DNA of 5,919 nucleotides from an uncultured Clostridia bacterium (GCA_949289625.1 CASEPH010000363.1:1-5919); one strand, 5' to 3'. Counted from the first letter of the stretch, positions 1 to 5,919 are shown. The notes: generated by a model from the letters alone, not told the origin. Numbers and translations: made by a program.

Positions 1-857
1 TCAAACGCAGCCTGCAGGTTGATGGTGCCGTCGGTCATGTAATAGGTATAGGGCGTGTCAAAGGTGCTGTGGATGTCCCGCAAGTAATCCGTAAATTCTT
101 CCAGAGAAATCAGGTTGCTATCCCAGGATACCCCCAGCTCCTGCATCCAGTCCGACCGGGTGACAAAGCCGTTGCCGGAGTAGGAACCATCTGCAATAAT
201 GCGGAAGGCCAGCATCATGCCGTCGGACAATGCCTCCCGCTGGGTCTTTTCATCCAGCGTTTCAAATACGGCGGCATAGTTGGGCATATTCTCCTCGACA
301 TATTCGTTAATATCGACAATGATATCCTCTTCATAGGCCTTTGTCAGTCCGCCGGTGTAATACTCGCTGGCGGGAATCAGGTCTGTCATATCCCCGGAGG
401 CTACCATCAGGTTGAATTGCTCCGCCGCAGTGGTATTGCCCACTTCGATAAACTCCAGCTTGACGCCGGTGGCAGCTTCCGCCTCGTCGATGGCATTAAA
501 CTTGTAGTTGGAGTCCACATACTCCACATAGCCAGGGGCGTAATACCAGATGGAAATGGTATTCTCTCCCGCCAGCGGATAGGTGATGTACTCCTCCGCC
601 ATAGCGGCAAAGGGGTCGCCCGTGGTAGTTTCCTCGGTCTCCGCTTCCACAGTGCTTTCCACCACAGACGCCTCCGGCTGAGCCGCCGGCGTTTCCGTTT
701 CCGGAGTTTCCTGCTCTACCGGTGCTTCCGTCGCCTCCGCCACGGAACCGGAGGACGCCGACTCCTGATTGGAGCTGCTTTCTCCGCCGCAGCCCGACAG
801 CAGTCCCAGCAGCAGAGACACTGCCAACAGCACGGACCATAACGTTCTTCTTTTCAT
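1..857 (-). CDS. ABC-transporter extracellular solute-binding lipoprotein, family 1/LplA-like (3' end outside window)
   Basis: Translating from the ATG at 857-855 gives 285 open codons to the window edge. Residues 1-23 form a lipoprotein signal: basic MKRR, a Leu/Val-rich core, and the lipobox Leu-Ser-Gly-Cys23, so the mature protein is lipid-anchored outside the membrane. Residues 24 to about 81 are a low-complexity spacer rich in Glu, Thr, Ser, Pro and Ala. The binding domain starts near residue 98 (NTISIWYYAPGYVEYV). It includes FNLMVASGDMTDLIPAS, matching the 'lmlaSGDlPDii' segment typical of Firmicute carbohydrate-type binding proteins, then a Tyr/Trp-rich stretch. Usual length is about 450-550 residues, so the C-terminal half is missing. 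Two ribosome-site repeats precede the start. It lies 68 bases after the ene-reductase, in the same direction; permease genes would be expected beyond position 1. The ligand could be an oligosaccharide, a glycoside or something else. Family assignment is firm, ligand is not. Confidence 0.9.
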   Translation of the reverse strand, partial: MKRRTLWSVLLAVSLLLGLLSGCGGESSSNQESASSGSVAEATEAPVEQETPETETPAAQPEASVVESTVEAETEETTTGDPFAAMAEEYITYPLAGENTISIWYYAPGYVEYVDSNYKFNAIDEAEAATGVKLEFIEVGNTTAAEQFNLMVASGDMTDLIPASEYYTGGLTKAYEEDIIVDINEYVEENMPNYAAVFETLDEKTQREALSDGMMLAFRIIADGSYSGNGFVTRSDWMQELGVSWDSNLISLEEFTDYLRDIHSTFDTPYTYYMTDGTINLQAAF

Positions 858-866
858 TGCTTCTTT

Positions 867-880
867 CTCCTTTCTCCTTT
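867..880 (-). promoter_or_regulatory. Duplicated Shine-Dalgarno before the lipoprotein gene
   Basis: The 7-mer AAAGGAG occurs twice in direct tandem. The proximal copy ends nine bases before the ATG at 857, a workable spacing, while the distal copy is too far away to serve that start directly. The proximal copy supports the chosen start codon. The second copy could act as a ribosome standby site or be simple slippage of a purine-rich leader. Confidence 0.7.
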
Positions 881-902
881 CTGTGTTGATCCCAATATAT
901 CT

Positions 903-921
903 CTGCGGCGCAAAGCCGCAG
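903..921 (-). other. Intergenic GC-rich RNA hairpin (7-bp perfect stem, 5-nt loop)
   Basis: Starting four bases after the ene-reductase stop, the transcript reads CTGCGGC-tttgc-GCCGCAG, a perfect 7-bp inverted repeat. The sequence that follows (agatatattggg) has no U tract, so it does not meet the rule for an intrinsic terminator. It could be a weak or partial terminator, or a 3'-end stabilising or processing hairpin that lets the lipoprotein be expressed at a level different from the enzymes. The stem is seen directly; the role is inference. Confidence 0.55.
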
Positions 922-925
922 TCTG

Positions 926-2860
926 CTACAGTGCAGATGCGATGGCAAAGGCGCTGCGTTGCGAGGTCTGGATATTTCCCACAGCGCTGCAATCTCCCAC
1001 CACATAGAACTCCTGGGTGACGCCAGCCAGCGCCATTGCCTCCTCCTGACAGGGCAGCATTCCTCCCGCGATGACGATGGAGTCCGTCTCCAATGTATGG
1101 GATTCTCCGTTTTTGTCCAGGTATGTAACCTGTCCCGGCGCCAACGCCACCGTGGTGGCCTTTGTAATGGCGGTAAACTGGGGCTGATCTCGCCACAGGG
1201 ATACCATAGATTCCCGATAATGGACCGGTGGCGCATCCTTGGCCAGTTCCCGCTGCCGGGAGAGGATCGTCACCGTATGGCCCTGCTGCATGAGATACAG
1301 GGCTGTTTCCGCTCCGGTCTCAGAGCCGCCCACGACCACCACCCGTTTGCCCAAAGTCTGCTCGTGGCCATAGACATCATAGGCGGTAATGGCGCCGCAG
1401 GTTTCAATCCCTGCAATATCCGGCATCGTGGGCCGGGCACCGGTGGCCGCAATGGTCACATCATAGCCCTCCAGCATCTCTCTGGTGGGCGAAGTAGCCA
1501 GTTTTACCTCCACCGTTGATTTCTCCAGCTCCGCAATCAGGTAATCCCGGAATTTCCGAATGGGCCATTTGACCTCATTGTAGTCCGCATGGAACAACTG
1601 GCCCCCCAGCCGGTCCTGTTTTTCAAACAGGGTAACGGTGTGTCCCCGTTCCGCAGCCACCAAAGCTGCTTTCATGCCGGCAGGGCCGCCGCCTACCACA
1701 GCCACACGTTTCTTCCGGATCGGCGTCTCCGACACCATATTTCCCAGCCGGTGGGTCAGTCCCAGCTTGGGATTGACGGAACATACGCTGATCCATTTCC
1801 CATGGTGGCTGACGCCATGGCAGCGGTTGCAGCGGATACAGGGTACAAATTCCTGTCCCCGTCCCGTCAGCAGCTTTTCTCCATAATCAGGATCGCAGAT
1901 AAAGCTTCTGGCCATGGCAATCAGGTCCGCCTTACCTTCGGCGATGTATGCGTCGCACTCCGCAGGATCTTGATAGCCGCCCATGGGAGCCACCAGCACC
2001 TTGGTACCGCCTTGTTTTACCTTCTCCGCATAGCCAATAGTCACCGGTTTTCCCTCCACGGAATTGAAGCCCGTGGGATGGGCCAGATCCACGTCCTTGG
2101 CCCGGATCTGGAAAATATCCACCAGTCCTTCCGCCAGGTGGGAAAACTCCACCAATTCCTCCACGGAGAAACCGCCCTCTTCCTCCCCGCTGAGCTGGGC
2201 TTCAATGAGGAAGTTTTCGCCGCATTCCTGCTTGATGGCCCGGCACAGCTCTAATGGAAACCGGGCGCGGTTCTCCAGACTGCCACCGTATTCATCCTGG
2301 CGGGTGTTCTTAAGCCGGGAGAGAAAGTGGGCAAAGATCGTCGTTCCGTAGGACATATGCAGGTTGATCATATCAAACCCCAAGGACTGATAGAGCTTAC
2401 ACAGGGAGACGATCTCGTCAATGGTCTTGTTCATCTCGTCCTTTCCCATGGCCTTTTTGGGGCCTGGGGGATTCCAGTGATTGGGCGGGCCATCCTGGCC
2501 GTCGCTGTCCACTACGCCGAACCCGTCTGGAGCTTTTTGGAGAATGGAGAAGGCCGCCTTGGAACCGTAAAACCGGATGGCTTCCGTCATCTGATTGATA
2601 TAGTTCTGGGTGGGCAGGTCGTTTACAGCCATCATAGTGGCGTGCTGCCCATCAATACCCCGGCCACGCTGAAGCCGTAGCGAACAGGTAACAATGGCGG
2701 CCCCATTCTTGGCCATATCTCCATAGTGCCGGATCATGGCCTCCGCGGGATAGGTCTCAGGCCCCTGCAGAAAATGGGGCAGCGCATTGCCGTAGATCAG
2801 TCTGTTTTTCAAAATGTGGTTGCCAATCCGTATAGGACTAAGCAAATTGGGATAATACAT
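926..2860 (-). CDS. Old Yellow Enzyme-family NAD(P)H:flavin oxidoreductase with [4Fe-4S] cluster (dienoyl-CoA reductase / TMADH / BaiCD class)
   Basis: This 644-residue protein has the full three-module layout of the class. An FMN TIM barrel covers about residues 1-335: it opens LLSPIRIGNHILKNR, and later has YGGSLENRARF (191-201) and ADLIAMARSF (311-320). A cluster motif follows, Cys341-x2-Cys344-x2-Cys347-x12-Cys360, with the spacing known from trimethylamine dehydrogenase. The FAD and NAD(P) folds come next, with VAVVGGGPAG (386-395), VVVVGGSETGAETA (507-520) and a closing VVGD (620-623). Such enzymes move hydride from NAD(P)H through FAD and the cluster to FMN, which reduces an activated C=C bond (enoyl-CoA, enoate, bile acid or steroid enone, flavonoid). 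The barrel's active-site pair reads His168-x2-Tyr171 rather than the common HxxH or HxxN, and His261 is a possible proton donor. There is no signal peptide. The ATG has AGGAGG seven bases upstream and follows the flavoprotein stop by 15 bases, so it belongs to the same operon. Substrate cannot be read from sequence. Confidence 0.95.
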   Translation of the reverse strand: MYYPNLLSPIRIGNHILKNRLIYGNALPHFLQGPETYPAEAMIRHYGDMAKNGAAIVTCSLRLQRGRGIDGQHATMMAVNDLPTQNYINQMTEAIRFYGSKAAFSILQKAPDGFGVVDSDGQDGPPNHWNPPGPKKAMGKDEMNKTIDEIVSLCKLYQSLGFDMINLHMSYGTTIFAHFLSRLKNTRQDEYGGSLENRARFPLELCRAIKQECGENFLIEAQLSGEEEGGFSVEELVEFSHLAEGLVDIFQIRAKDVDLAHPTGFNSVEGKPVTIGYAEKVKQGGTKVLVAPMGGYQDPAECDAYIAEGKADLIAMARSFICDPDYGEKLLTGRGQEFVPCIRCNRCHGVSHHGKWISVCSVNPKLGLTHRLGNMVSETPIRKKRVAVVGGGPAGMKAALVAAERGHTVTLFEKQDRLGGQLFHADYNEVKWPIRKFRDYLIAELEKSTVEVKLATSPTREMLEGYDVTIAATGARPTMPDIAGIETCGAITAYDVYGHEQTLGKRVVVVGGSETGAETALYLMQQGHTVTILSRQRELAKDAPPVHYRESMVSLWRDQPQFTAITKATTVALAPGQVTYLDKNGESHTLETDSIVIAGGMLPCQEEAMALAGVTQEFYVVGDCSAVGNIQTSQRSAFAIASAL

Positions 2861-2867
2861 GACGTCT

Positions 2868-2873
2868 CCTCCT
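2868..2873 (-). promoter_or_regulatory. Ribosome binding site of the OYE-type reductase
   Basis: A consensus AGGAGG lies seven bases before the ATG at 2860, within the 15-base gap after the flavoprotein TAA. It fixes the start and leaves no room for a separate promoter in the gap. Confidence 0.85.
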
Positions 2874-2875
2874 GA

Positions 2876-4555
2876 TTACATGGTCTTTGCCGGACGCATT
2901 CCGGTTTGGATCCCCTCCGGCGTTTTCCGGACACTGACAAAGTGGTTGTTCAAAATCGGATTGGTAAAGGGGTAGTCCGTTCGGACATGGAGTCCCCTGG
3001 TCTCCTTCCGCTCCATAGCGCTGCGGCATACCGCCTCCCCCAGCTCCAGCAGGTCGAAGGCTTCCAGCGCCCGCATCAGCTCATGGGCCGTACCGCAGGT
3101 GACCTCCGCCTCCGCCCGGCGGCGCAGCTGTCCAAAATACTCCGCGCCTGCCGCCAGCATCGTACCGGACCGGACCGAGAAGGTGCTCACATATTCGTCC
3201 ATCAGCTGGTTGACCGTGATATTGAGTTCCTTCCAGCCGGCTCCATTTTCCCGCTCCAACAGCTGGGAATAAAACGCCTGGCACCGGGCCACTGTCTGTC
3301 CTGTTCCAATATTCCCTTCCACGCTACAGGCCGCTGCATACTGGGCCGCATGCTCTCCGGCAATTCGGCCCATGGTAGCCGCTCCTGCAATATGGGACAG
3401 GAAGTTCCCCACATGATCCCCCACCGCATAGAGACCCGGCACGTTGGTGCAGGCATTTTCGTCGATCTGGAGCCCCCGGCCCAAAAGCGTACACTCATAG
3501 CTGCCGAATTCCACCATATGGGTCCGGAGATCAATGCCCTGGGTATCCATGGCTTCCACCAGAGAAGTATCTCCCTCGGTGGTAAAGGCCCAGTAGAGAT
3601 ACTGCATATCCTCCTCCGAAAGTTCTGTGCAGTCCATATAAACCGGACCGGATCCGTTTTTCGCCTTGTCTCGGAACACCGAAGGCCACACATCCGAGGT
3701 GATATCTCCGTGCTCCCGGGAGGGCTTTTCCACAAAAGGTCCCACGTTTTTGCCATAATAGTCCCGCAGTACGCCGATCCAGGTCCCCTTACCCGCTCTG
3801 GAGAAGAATTTGGGACCGGCGGGAATGCCCGGAATGTCCATATTCACCAGTTCCGCCCCGATCCGGTAGCCTGCCGCCACACCACCGCCGGCATTGGCCG
3901 GACAGCCCGCCACATTGAACATCCATCCCGGGGTACAGGAGGAGTAGATTCGATTGGTGGAGCCTGTGGCGGTAATCAGCGCCTTGGCCTGAATCAAATG
4001 CATCACCGGCTCCGTATCGGAAATATCAATGGCGATGGCCCCGGTGATGGCGCCGGTGTCCCCCGTTAGGAACTCCGTTATAGGCATTTTATTGAGGATG
4101 GTAACGCCACGGCTGCGCGCCTCCCGGGTCAGGATCTTCTTTTGGTCGTGACCGTCGTATTTGAGATGGGTCCGCATATGACCGGGATAGGCGTGGCCCT
4201 CAAAGGTCCAGGTGTCCCCCAGTCGCATATTGATACCCCACTTATGCCAGTCCTGGGCAATTTCAAAGGAACGGGATGCAAATTTCCGCAAAATCGGCTC
4301 GTCGGCGTTCAGGCCTGCCTGGGTTTGCTTCAGTTCTCGCATGAAGTCCTCGAAATCGCCATGGACTTCGGGGATATAGCATACAAAATGATCGTTTCCT
4401 GTAGCGCCGGAACCGCTACGGCGGGTATCCGCTTTCTCCGCCACAATGACGGAGGCTCCCGCGTCCGCTGCGGCAATGGCAGCCATCAGTCCGCCGATGC
4501 CGCCGCCCATGACCAGCACATCGCAGCTCTTGATCTCGGAAGATATCTGAATCAT
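2876..4555 (-). CDS. FAD-dependent oxidoreductase, AprA/fumarate reductase-type flavoprotein (complete, 559 aa)
   Basis: The N-terminal Rossmann motif VLVMGGGIGGLMAA (residues 13-26), then an acidic strand end at Glu40 and RRSGSGATGNDHF (45-57), define the FAD-binding-2 family. The FAD site closes with GLYAVGD (374-380) and a conserved-looking GRIAG (396-400). The C-terminal helical domain carries ETRGLHVRTDYP (518-529), the superfamily signature shared with the flavoprotein upstream. The segment GD-x2-G-x4-H-x2-G...GRIAG is more like APS reductase alpha than fumarate reductase, and the dicarboxylate-site HxTxGG is absent (ECTLLGRGLQID instead), so plain fumarate reduction is unlikely. No signal peptide or transmembrane segment is seen, so it is probably cytoplasmic. 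The start ATG overlaps the ferredoxin stop and has AAAGGAG five bases upstream inside the ferredoxin gene, indicating translational coupling and probably a complex. It is paralogous to, but clearly different from, the upstream flavoprotein. Alternatives are a ketosteroid-dehydrogenase-like or other organic-substrate oxidoreductase. The substrate is unknown. Confidence 0.92.
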   Translation of the reverse strand: MIQISSEIKSCDVLVMGGGIGGLMAAIAAADAGASVIVAEKADTRRSGSGATGNDHFVCYIPEVHGDFEDFMRELKQTQAGLNADEPILRKFASRSFEIAQDWHKWGINMRLGDTWTFEGHAYPGHMRTHLKYDGHDQKKILTREARSRGVTILNKMPITEFLTGDTGAITGAIAIDISDTEPVMHLIQAKALITATGSTNRIYSSCTPGWMFNVAGCPANAGGGVAAGYRIGAELVNMDIPGIPAGPKFFSRAGKGTWIGVLRDYYGKNVGPFVEKPSREHGDITSDVWPSVFRDKAKNGSGPVYMDCTELSEEDMQYLYWAFTTEGDTSLVEAMDTQGIDLRTHMVEFGSYECTLLGRGLQIDENACTNVPGLYAVGDHVGNFLSHIAGAATMGRIAGEHAAQYAAACSVEGNIGTGQTVARCQAFYSQLLERENGAGWKELNITVNQLMDEYVSTFSVRSGTMLAAGAEYFGQLRRRAEAEVTCGTAHELMRALEAFDLLELGEAVCRSAMERKETRGLHVRTDYPFTNPILNNHFVSVRKTPEGIQTGMRPAKTM

Positions 4556-4794
4556 AGCGGCTCCTTTCTCACAGTGTCCTTACGCTTTGCCAGCATCATC
4601 ATGGGCAGCGGATACCGGAGCTGGATGGCCCCTGCGGGACAATCCATTACACAGGCCCGGCAGTGCCAGCACTCCTCGGGATACCGGACCACAGGGTATC
4701 CATCCTGACCCATGGGACCGTATACATCCATACAGCAGATCTCGGCACAGGTCCCGCAGCCAACACACATTTGTTTTTGAATTACAGGCGGCAT
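4552..4794 (-). CDS. Small 2x[4Fe-4S] ferredoxin, AprB-like core
   Basis: This 80-residue protein has two complete cluster motifs: Cys10-x2-Cys13-x2-Cys16-x3-Cys20, and Cys42-x2-Cys45-x2-Cys48-x3-Cys52 followed by Pro. An extra Cys21 follows the first motif. It probably passes electrons in the cytoplasm between the flavoproteins encoded on either side. The stretch ECWHC...CVMDCPAGAIQLR resembles the core of APS reductase beta (AprB), where a Trp in the CW pair lies on the electron path between FAD and a cluster (family knowledge recalled, not checked). Here that residue is Trp43. AprB proper is about 150 residues with a long C-terminal tail; this protein stops about 28 residues after the last cluster Cys, so it is the minimal core or a general dicluster ferredoxin. 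The start is set by AAGGAGG six bases upstream. Its stop overlaps the next gene's start (ATGA). The ferredoxin call is near certain; the partner assignment is inferred from position. Confidence 0.95.
   Translation of the reverse strand: MPPVIQKQMCVGCGTCAEICCMDVYGPMGQDGYPVVRYPEECWHCRACVMDCPAGAIQLRYPLPMMMLAKRKDTVRKEPL
4561..4567 (-). promoter_or_regulatory. Ribosome binding site of the second flavoprotein, inside the ferredoxin gene
   Basis: AAAGGAG lies five bases before the ATG at 4555 and is part of the last ferredoxin codons. Together with the ATGA stop/start overlap at 4555-4552 it supports translational coupling of ferredoxin and flavoprotein. Confidence 0.85.
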
Positions 4795-4800
4795 ATGTAC

Positions 4801-4807
4801 CCTCCTT
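4801..4807 (-). promoter_or_regulatory. Ribosome binding site of the ferredoxin, overlapping the upstream stop codon
   Basis: AAGGAGG lies six bases before the ATG at 4794. Its first two bases are the last two of the upstream flavoprotein's TAA stop (4808-4806), so a ribosome ending the first gene sits on the start signal of the next. This decides the ferredoxin start and points to coupled expression. Confidence 0.85.
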
Positions 4808-5919
4808 ACGAGAATTTGAAGTTGTCCGAATAGAAAGATTCCGGCAGCGGATTGGCGCCGGCCGGCACCGGCTCGATAAAGTTTTCTACGCTGCCGTCGG
4901 CAGCTCGCTTTTGACAGACCCAGCCCAGATATTCCGCATCATTCCGCTGGGGATAATCCGTCCGATAGTGAGCGCCCCGGCTCTCCTTTCTGGTTTTGGA
5001 GGCCTCCAGGTACAGTCGCGTCAGGGTAATAATGCCTTCGACTTCCTTATACTTCAGCAGATAGTGGGGATCCGCCGCACCCATCCGGGGCAGATCCTCC
5101 CGTTCAATCCGGTCCAGTTCCGCCAAAGCCGCGTCGAGGCTCTCCTCACTTTTGAGGATACACACGTCATAGTAGGAAATCAGGGTGTTGAGCTTTCTCC
5201 AGACGTCCTTGGGCTTCAGCGTCCCCTTGCCCATGGGCGCATAGAGTTTCTCCTTTAGCGTCTGCACCTGTTCCTCCGGCAAAGGCACCAGAGACCAACC
5301 ATCCAGCTGATCCGCCAGGGCATCGCCAGCCTTGTAGCCTGTGACGGAGGTACTGCACAGGCCAAACCCGCAGAGATAAATATAGTCCAGGCTTCTGGCT
5401 CGTCCCACCACATAGAGGCCGTCCACGCCGGTGAAGCCGGTCTTATCCGTGACCACGCCCCCAAGGGCCAGCTGCACCTGGGGAATAAACTCAATGTCCT
5501 TGTCCTCCAGGAAGTTGATGCCTTCGGCTTTGAGCTTGTTGTGATTCATGATCTGATTGCCAGTCTGGGGCCGGACGTGGATCATAGCCTCCTCCGGCAG
5601 CTGACTCAGGTCAAAGTAGATGGGACCACGTCCCGCTTTCATCTCCATGGTCATGGCCCGGGTGATAAAGTTGTTGTCCGTATTGGCGCCAAACACGGGA
5701 GAATAGCGATCCATAAAGGGCTCTCCCTGGGCGTTGACAAATCGGGCCCCCAGAGCCAGATAGATGCCCTGCCCCTCCCAGAAAAACAGTTTTGGCGCGT
5801 TCATCACCGTCAGCGACTCAAAATTCCGCATCTTGGCTCCGGCCTCAAAGCACATTTTCACCCATTCTCCGGTGGAGGTATTGCCGTTATAGCCCGGCTT
5901 CCAGCTGGGATTGCCGCAG
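4806..5919 (-). CDS. FAD-dependent oxidoreductase, fumarate reductase/AprA-type flavoprotein (C-terminal part, 5' end outside window)
   Basis: The reading frame is open from the window edge to a TAA at 4808-4806 and gives 370 visible residues. The apparent start near 5861 is an internal GTG (Val), because the frame continues upstream with family-like sequence (GYNGNTSTGEWVKM, near 5890-5850). Family members usually have about 550-600 residues, so roughly 200 are missing, including the N-terminal GxGxxG FAD fold. Visible parts are a substrate/cap region with GPIYFDLSQL (about 5624-5595), an FAD C-terminal segment GGVVTD...GLYVVGRARS (about 5459-5388), and a helical C-terminal domain ending in the superfamily motif ESRGAHYRTDYP (about 4985-4950). 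Two residues are odd. The family's HxTxGG segment reads VQLALGG, without the His, and the usual Gly-Glu/Asp that contacts FAD reads Gly-Arg. It is the first visible gene of the operon and ends 11 bases before the ferredoxin. It may dehydrogenate or reduce a small cytoplasmic substrate; which one is unknown. Family is confident, reaction is not. Confidence 0.88.
   Translation of the reverse strand, partial: CGNPSWKPGYNGNTSTGEWVKMCFEAGAKMRNFESLTVMNAPKLFFWEGQGIYLALGARFVNAQGEPFMDRYSPVFGANTDNNFITRAMTMEMKAGRGPIYFDLSQLPEEAMIHVRPQTGNQIMNHNKLKAEGINFLEDKDIEFIPQVQLALGGVVTDKTGFTGVDGLYVVGRARSLDYIYLCGFGLCSTSVTGYKAGDALADQLDGWSLVPLPEEQVQTLKEKLYAPMGKGTLKPKDVWRKLNTLISYYDVCILKSEESLDAALAELDRIEREDLPRMGAADPHYLLKYKEVEGIITLTRLYLEASKTRKESRGAHYRTDYPQRNDAEYLGWVCQKRAADGSVENFIEPVPAGANPLPESFYSDNFKFS

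Noticed and set aside
69..842. Plus-strand 257-codon open frame antisense to the lipoprotein gene
   Set aside because: It is rich in Arg/His/Gly with no recognisable domain, and lies opposite a gene with a clear lipobox, ribosome site and binding-protein motifs. It is a shadow of GC-biased codon use.
894..899. TATATT as a possible -10 box for the lipoprotein gene (minus strand)
   Set aside because: It matches five of six consensus bases, but 17 bases upstream there is only ACTGCG, with no -35 similarity, and that region is the hairpin stem. This is too weak to call a promoter.
903..921. Intrinsic terminator at the end of the redox operon
   Set aside because: The stem is perfect but short, and the downstream bases contain no run of U, so it is listed only as a hairpin.
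496..1236. Minus-strand 246-codon open frame spanning the lipoprotein start and the ene-reductase end
   Set aside because: It runs out of frame through two well-supported genes and the gap between them, has low-complexity Gly/Arg content and shows no family motif.
2906..4069. Long plus-strand frame (387 codons) antisense to the second flavoprotein
   Set aside because: There is no ribosome site or domain, and the composition is typical of an antisense frame in GC-rich DNA. The minus-strand flavoprotein has full FAD motifs.
5859..5861. GTG as the start of the upstream flavoprotein
   Set aside because: The frame stays open to the window edge with family-typical residues before it, and the N-terminal FAD fold would be missing, so this is an internal valine in a gene cut by the window.
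2876..5919. True dissimilatory APS reductase (aprAB) for sulfate respiration
   Set aside because: There are two alpha-like genes, the beta-like protein is half length, and no sat, qmo or dsr gene is visible. Similarity is at superfamily level only.

Overview
All genes in this window lie on the minus strand, so they read from high to low coordinates. The layout suggests one tightly packed operon of redox enzymes followed by the start of a transport gene. Evidence for the organism is indirect. It includes strong AGGAGG-type ribosome sites, a Gram-positive-style sugar-binding lipoprotein with a long Ser/Thr/Pro/Glu spacer, base composition that looks mid-to-high 50s % GC by eye, and a run of iron-sulfur flavoenzymes. 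Together these fit an anaerobic Clostridia-type Firmicute, possibly a gut Oscillospirales member. The phylum is a reasonable inference; anything finer is a guess.

Region by region, in transcription order: (1) 5919-4806, the C-terminal 370 residues of an FAD-dependent oxidoreductase of the fumarate reductase / APS reductase alpha (AprA) superfamily, with its N-terminus outside the window. (2) 4794-4552, an 80-residue ferredoxin with two [4Fe-4S] motifs resembling the core of AprB. (3) 4555-2876, a complete second AprA/FrdA-type flavoprotein of 559 residues. (4) 2860-926, a 644-residue Old Yellow Enzyme-type reductase with FMN, [4Fe-4S] and FAD/NAD(P) modules, in the 2,4-dienoyl-CoA reductase / trimethylamine dehydrogenase / BaiCD class. 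(5) 925-858, a 68-base gap with a perfect 7-bp GC-rich hairpin and a doubled Shine-Dalgarno. (6) 857-1, the N-terminal 285 residues of a solute-binding lipoprotein of an ABC importer, cut by the window edge.

The first four genes are separated by 11, -4 and 15 bases, and each start has a good ribosome site, so co-transcription is very likely. The unusual part is the order flavoprotein - ferredoxin - different flavoprotein - ene-reductase, next to an importer component. A working model is that a small molecule, perhaps a sugar conjugate given the binding-protein type, is imported and then reduced or oxidised by the two flavoproteins and the ene-reductase, with the ferredoxin carrying electrons. 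The families are well supported by sequence. The substrate is unknown, and no sulfate-respiration partner (sat, qmo) is visible, so the AprAB resemblance should not be read as sulfate reduction.
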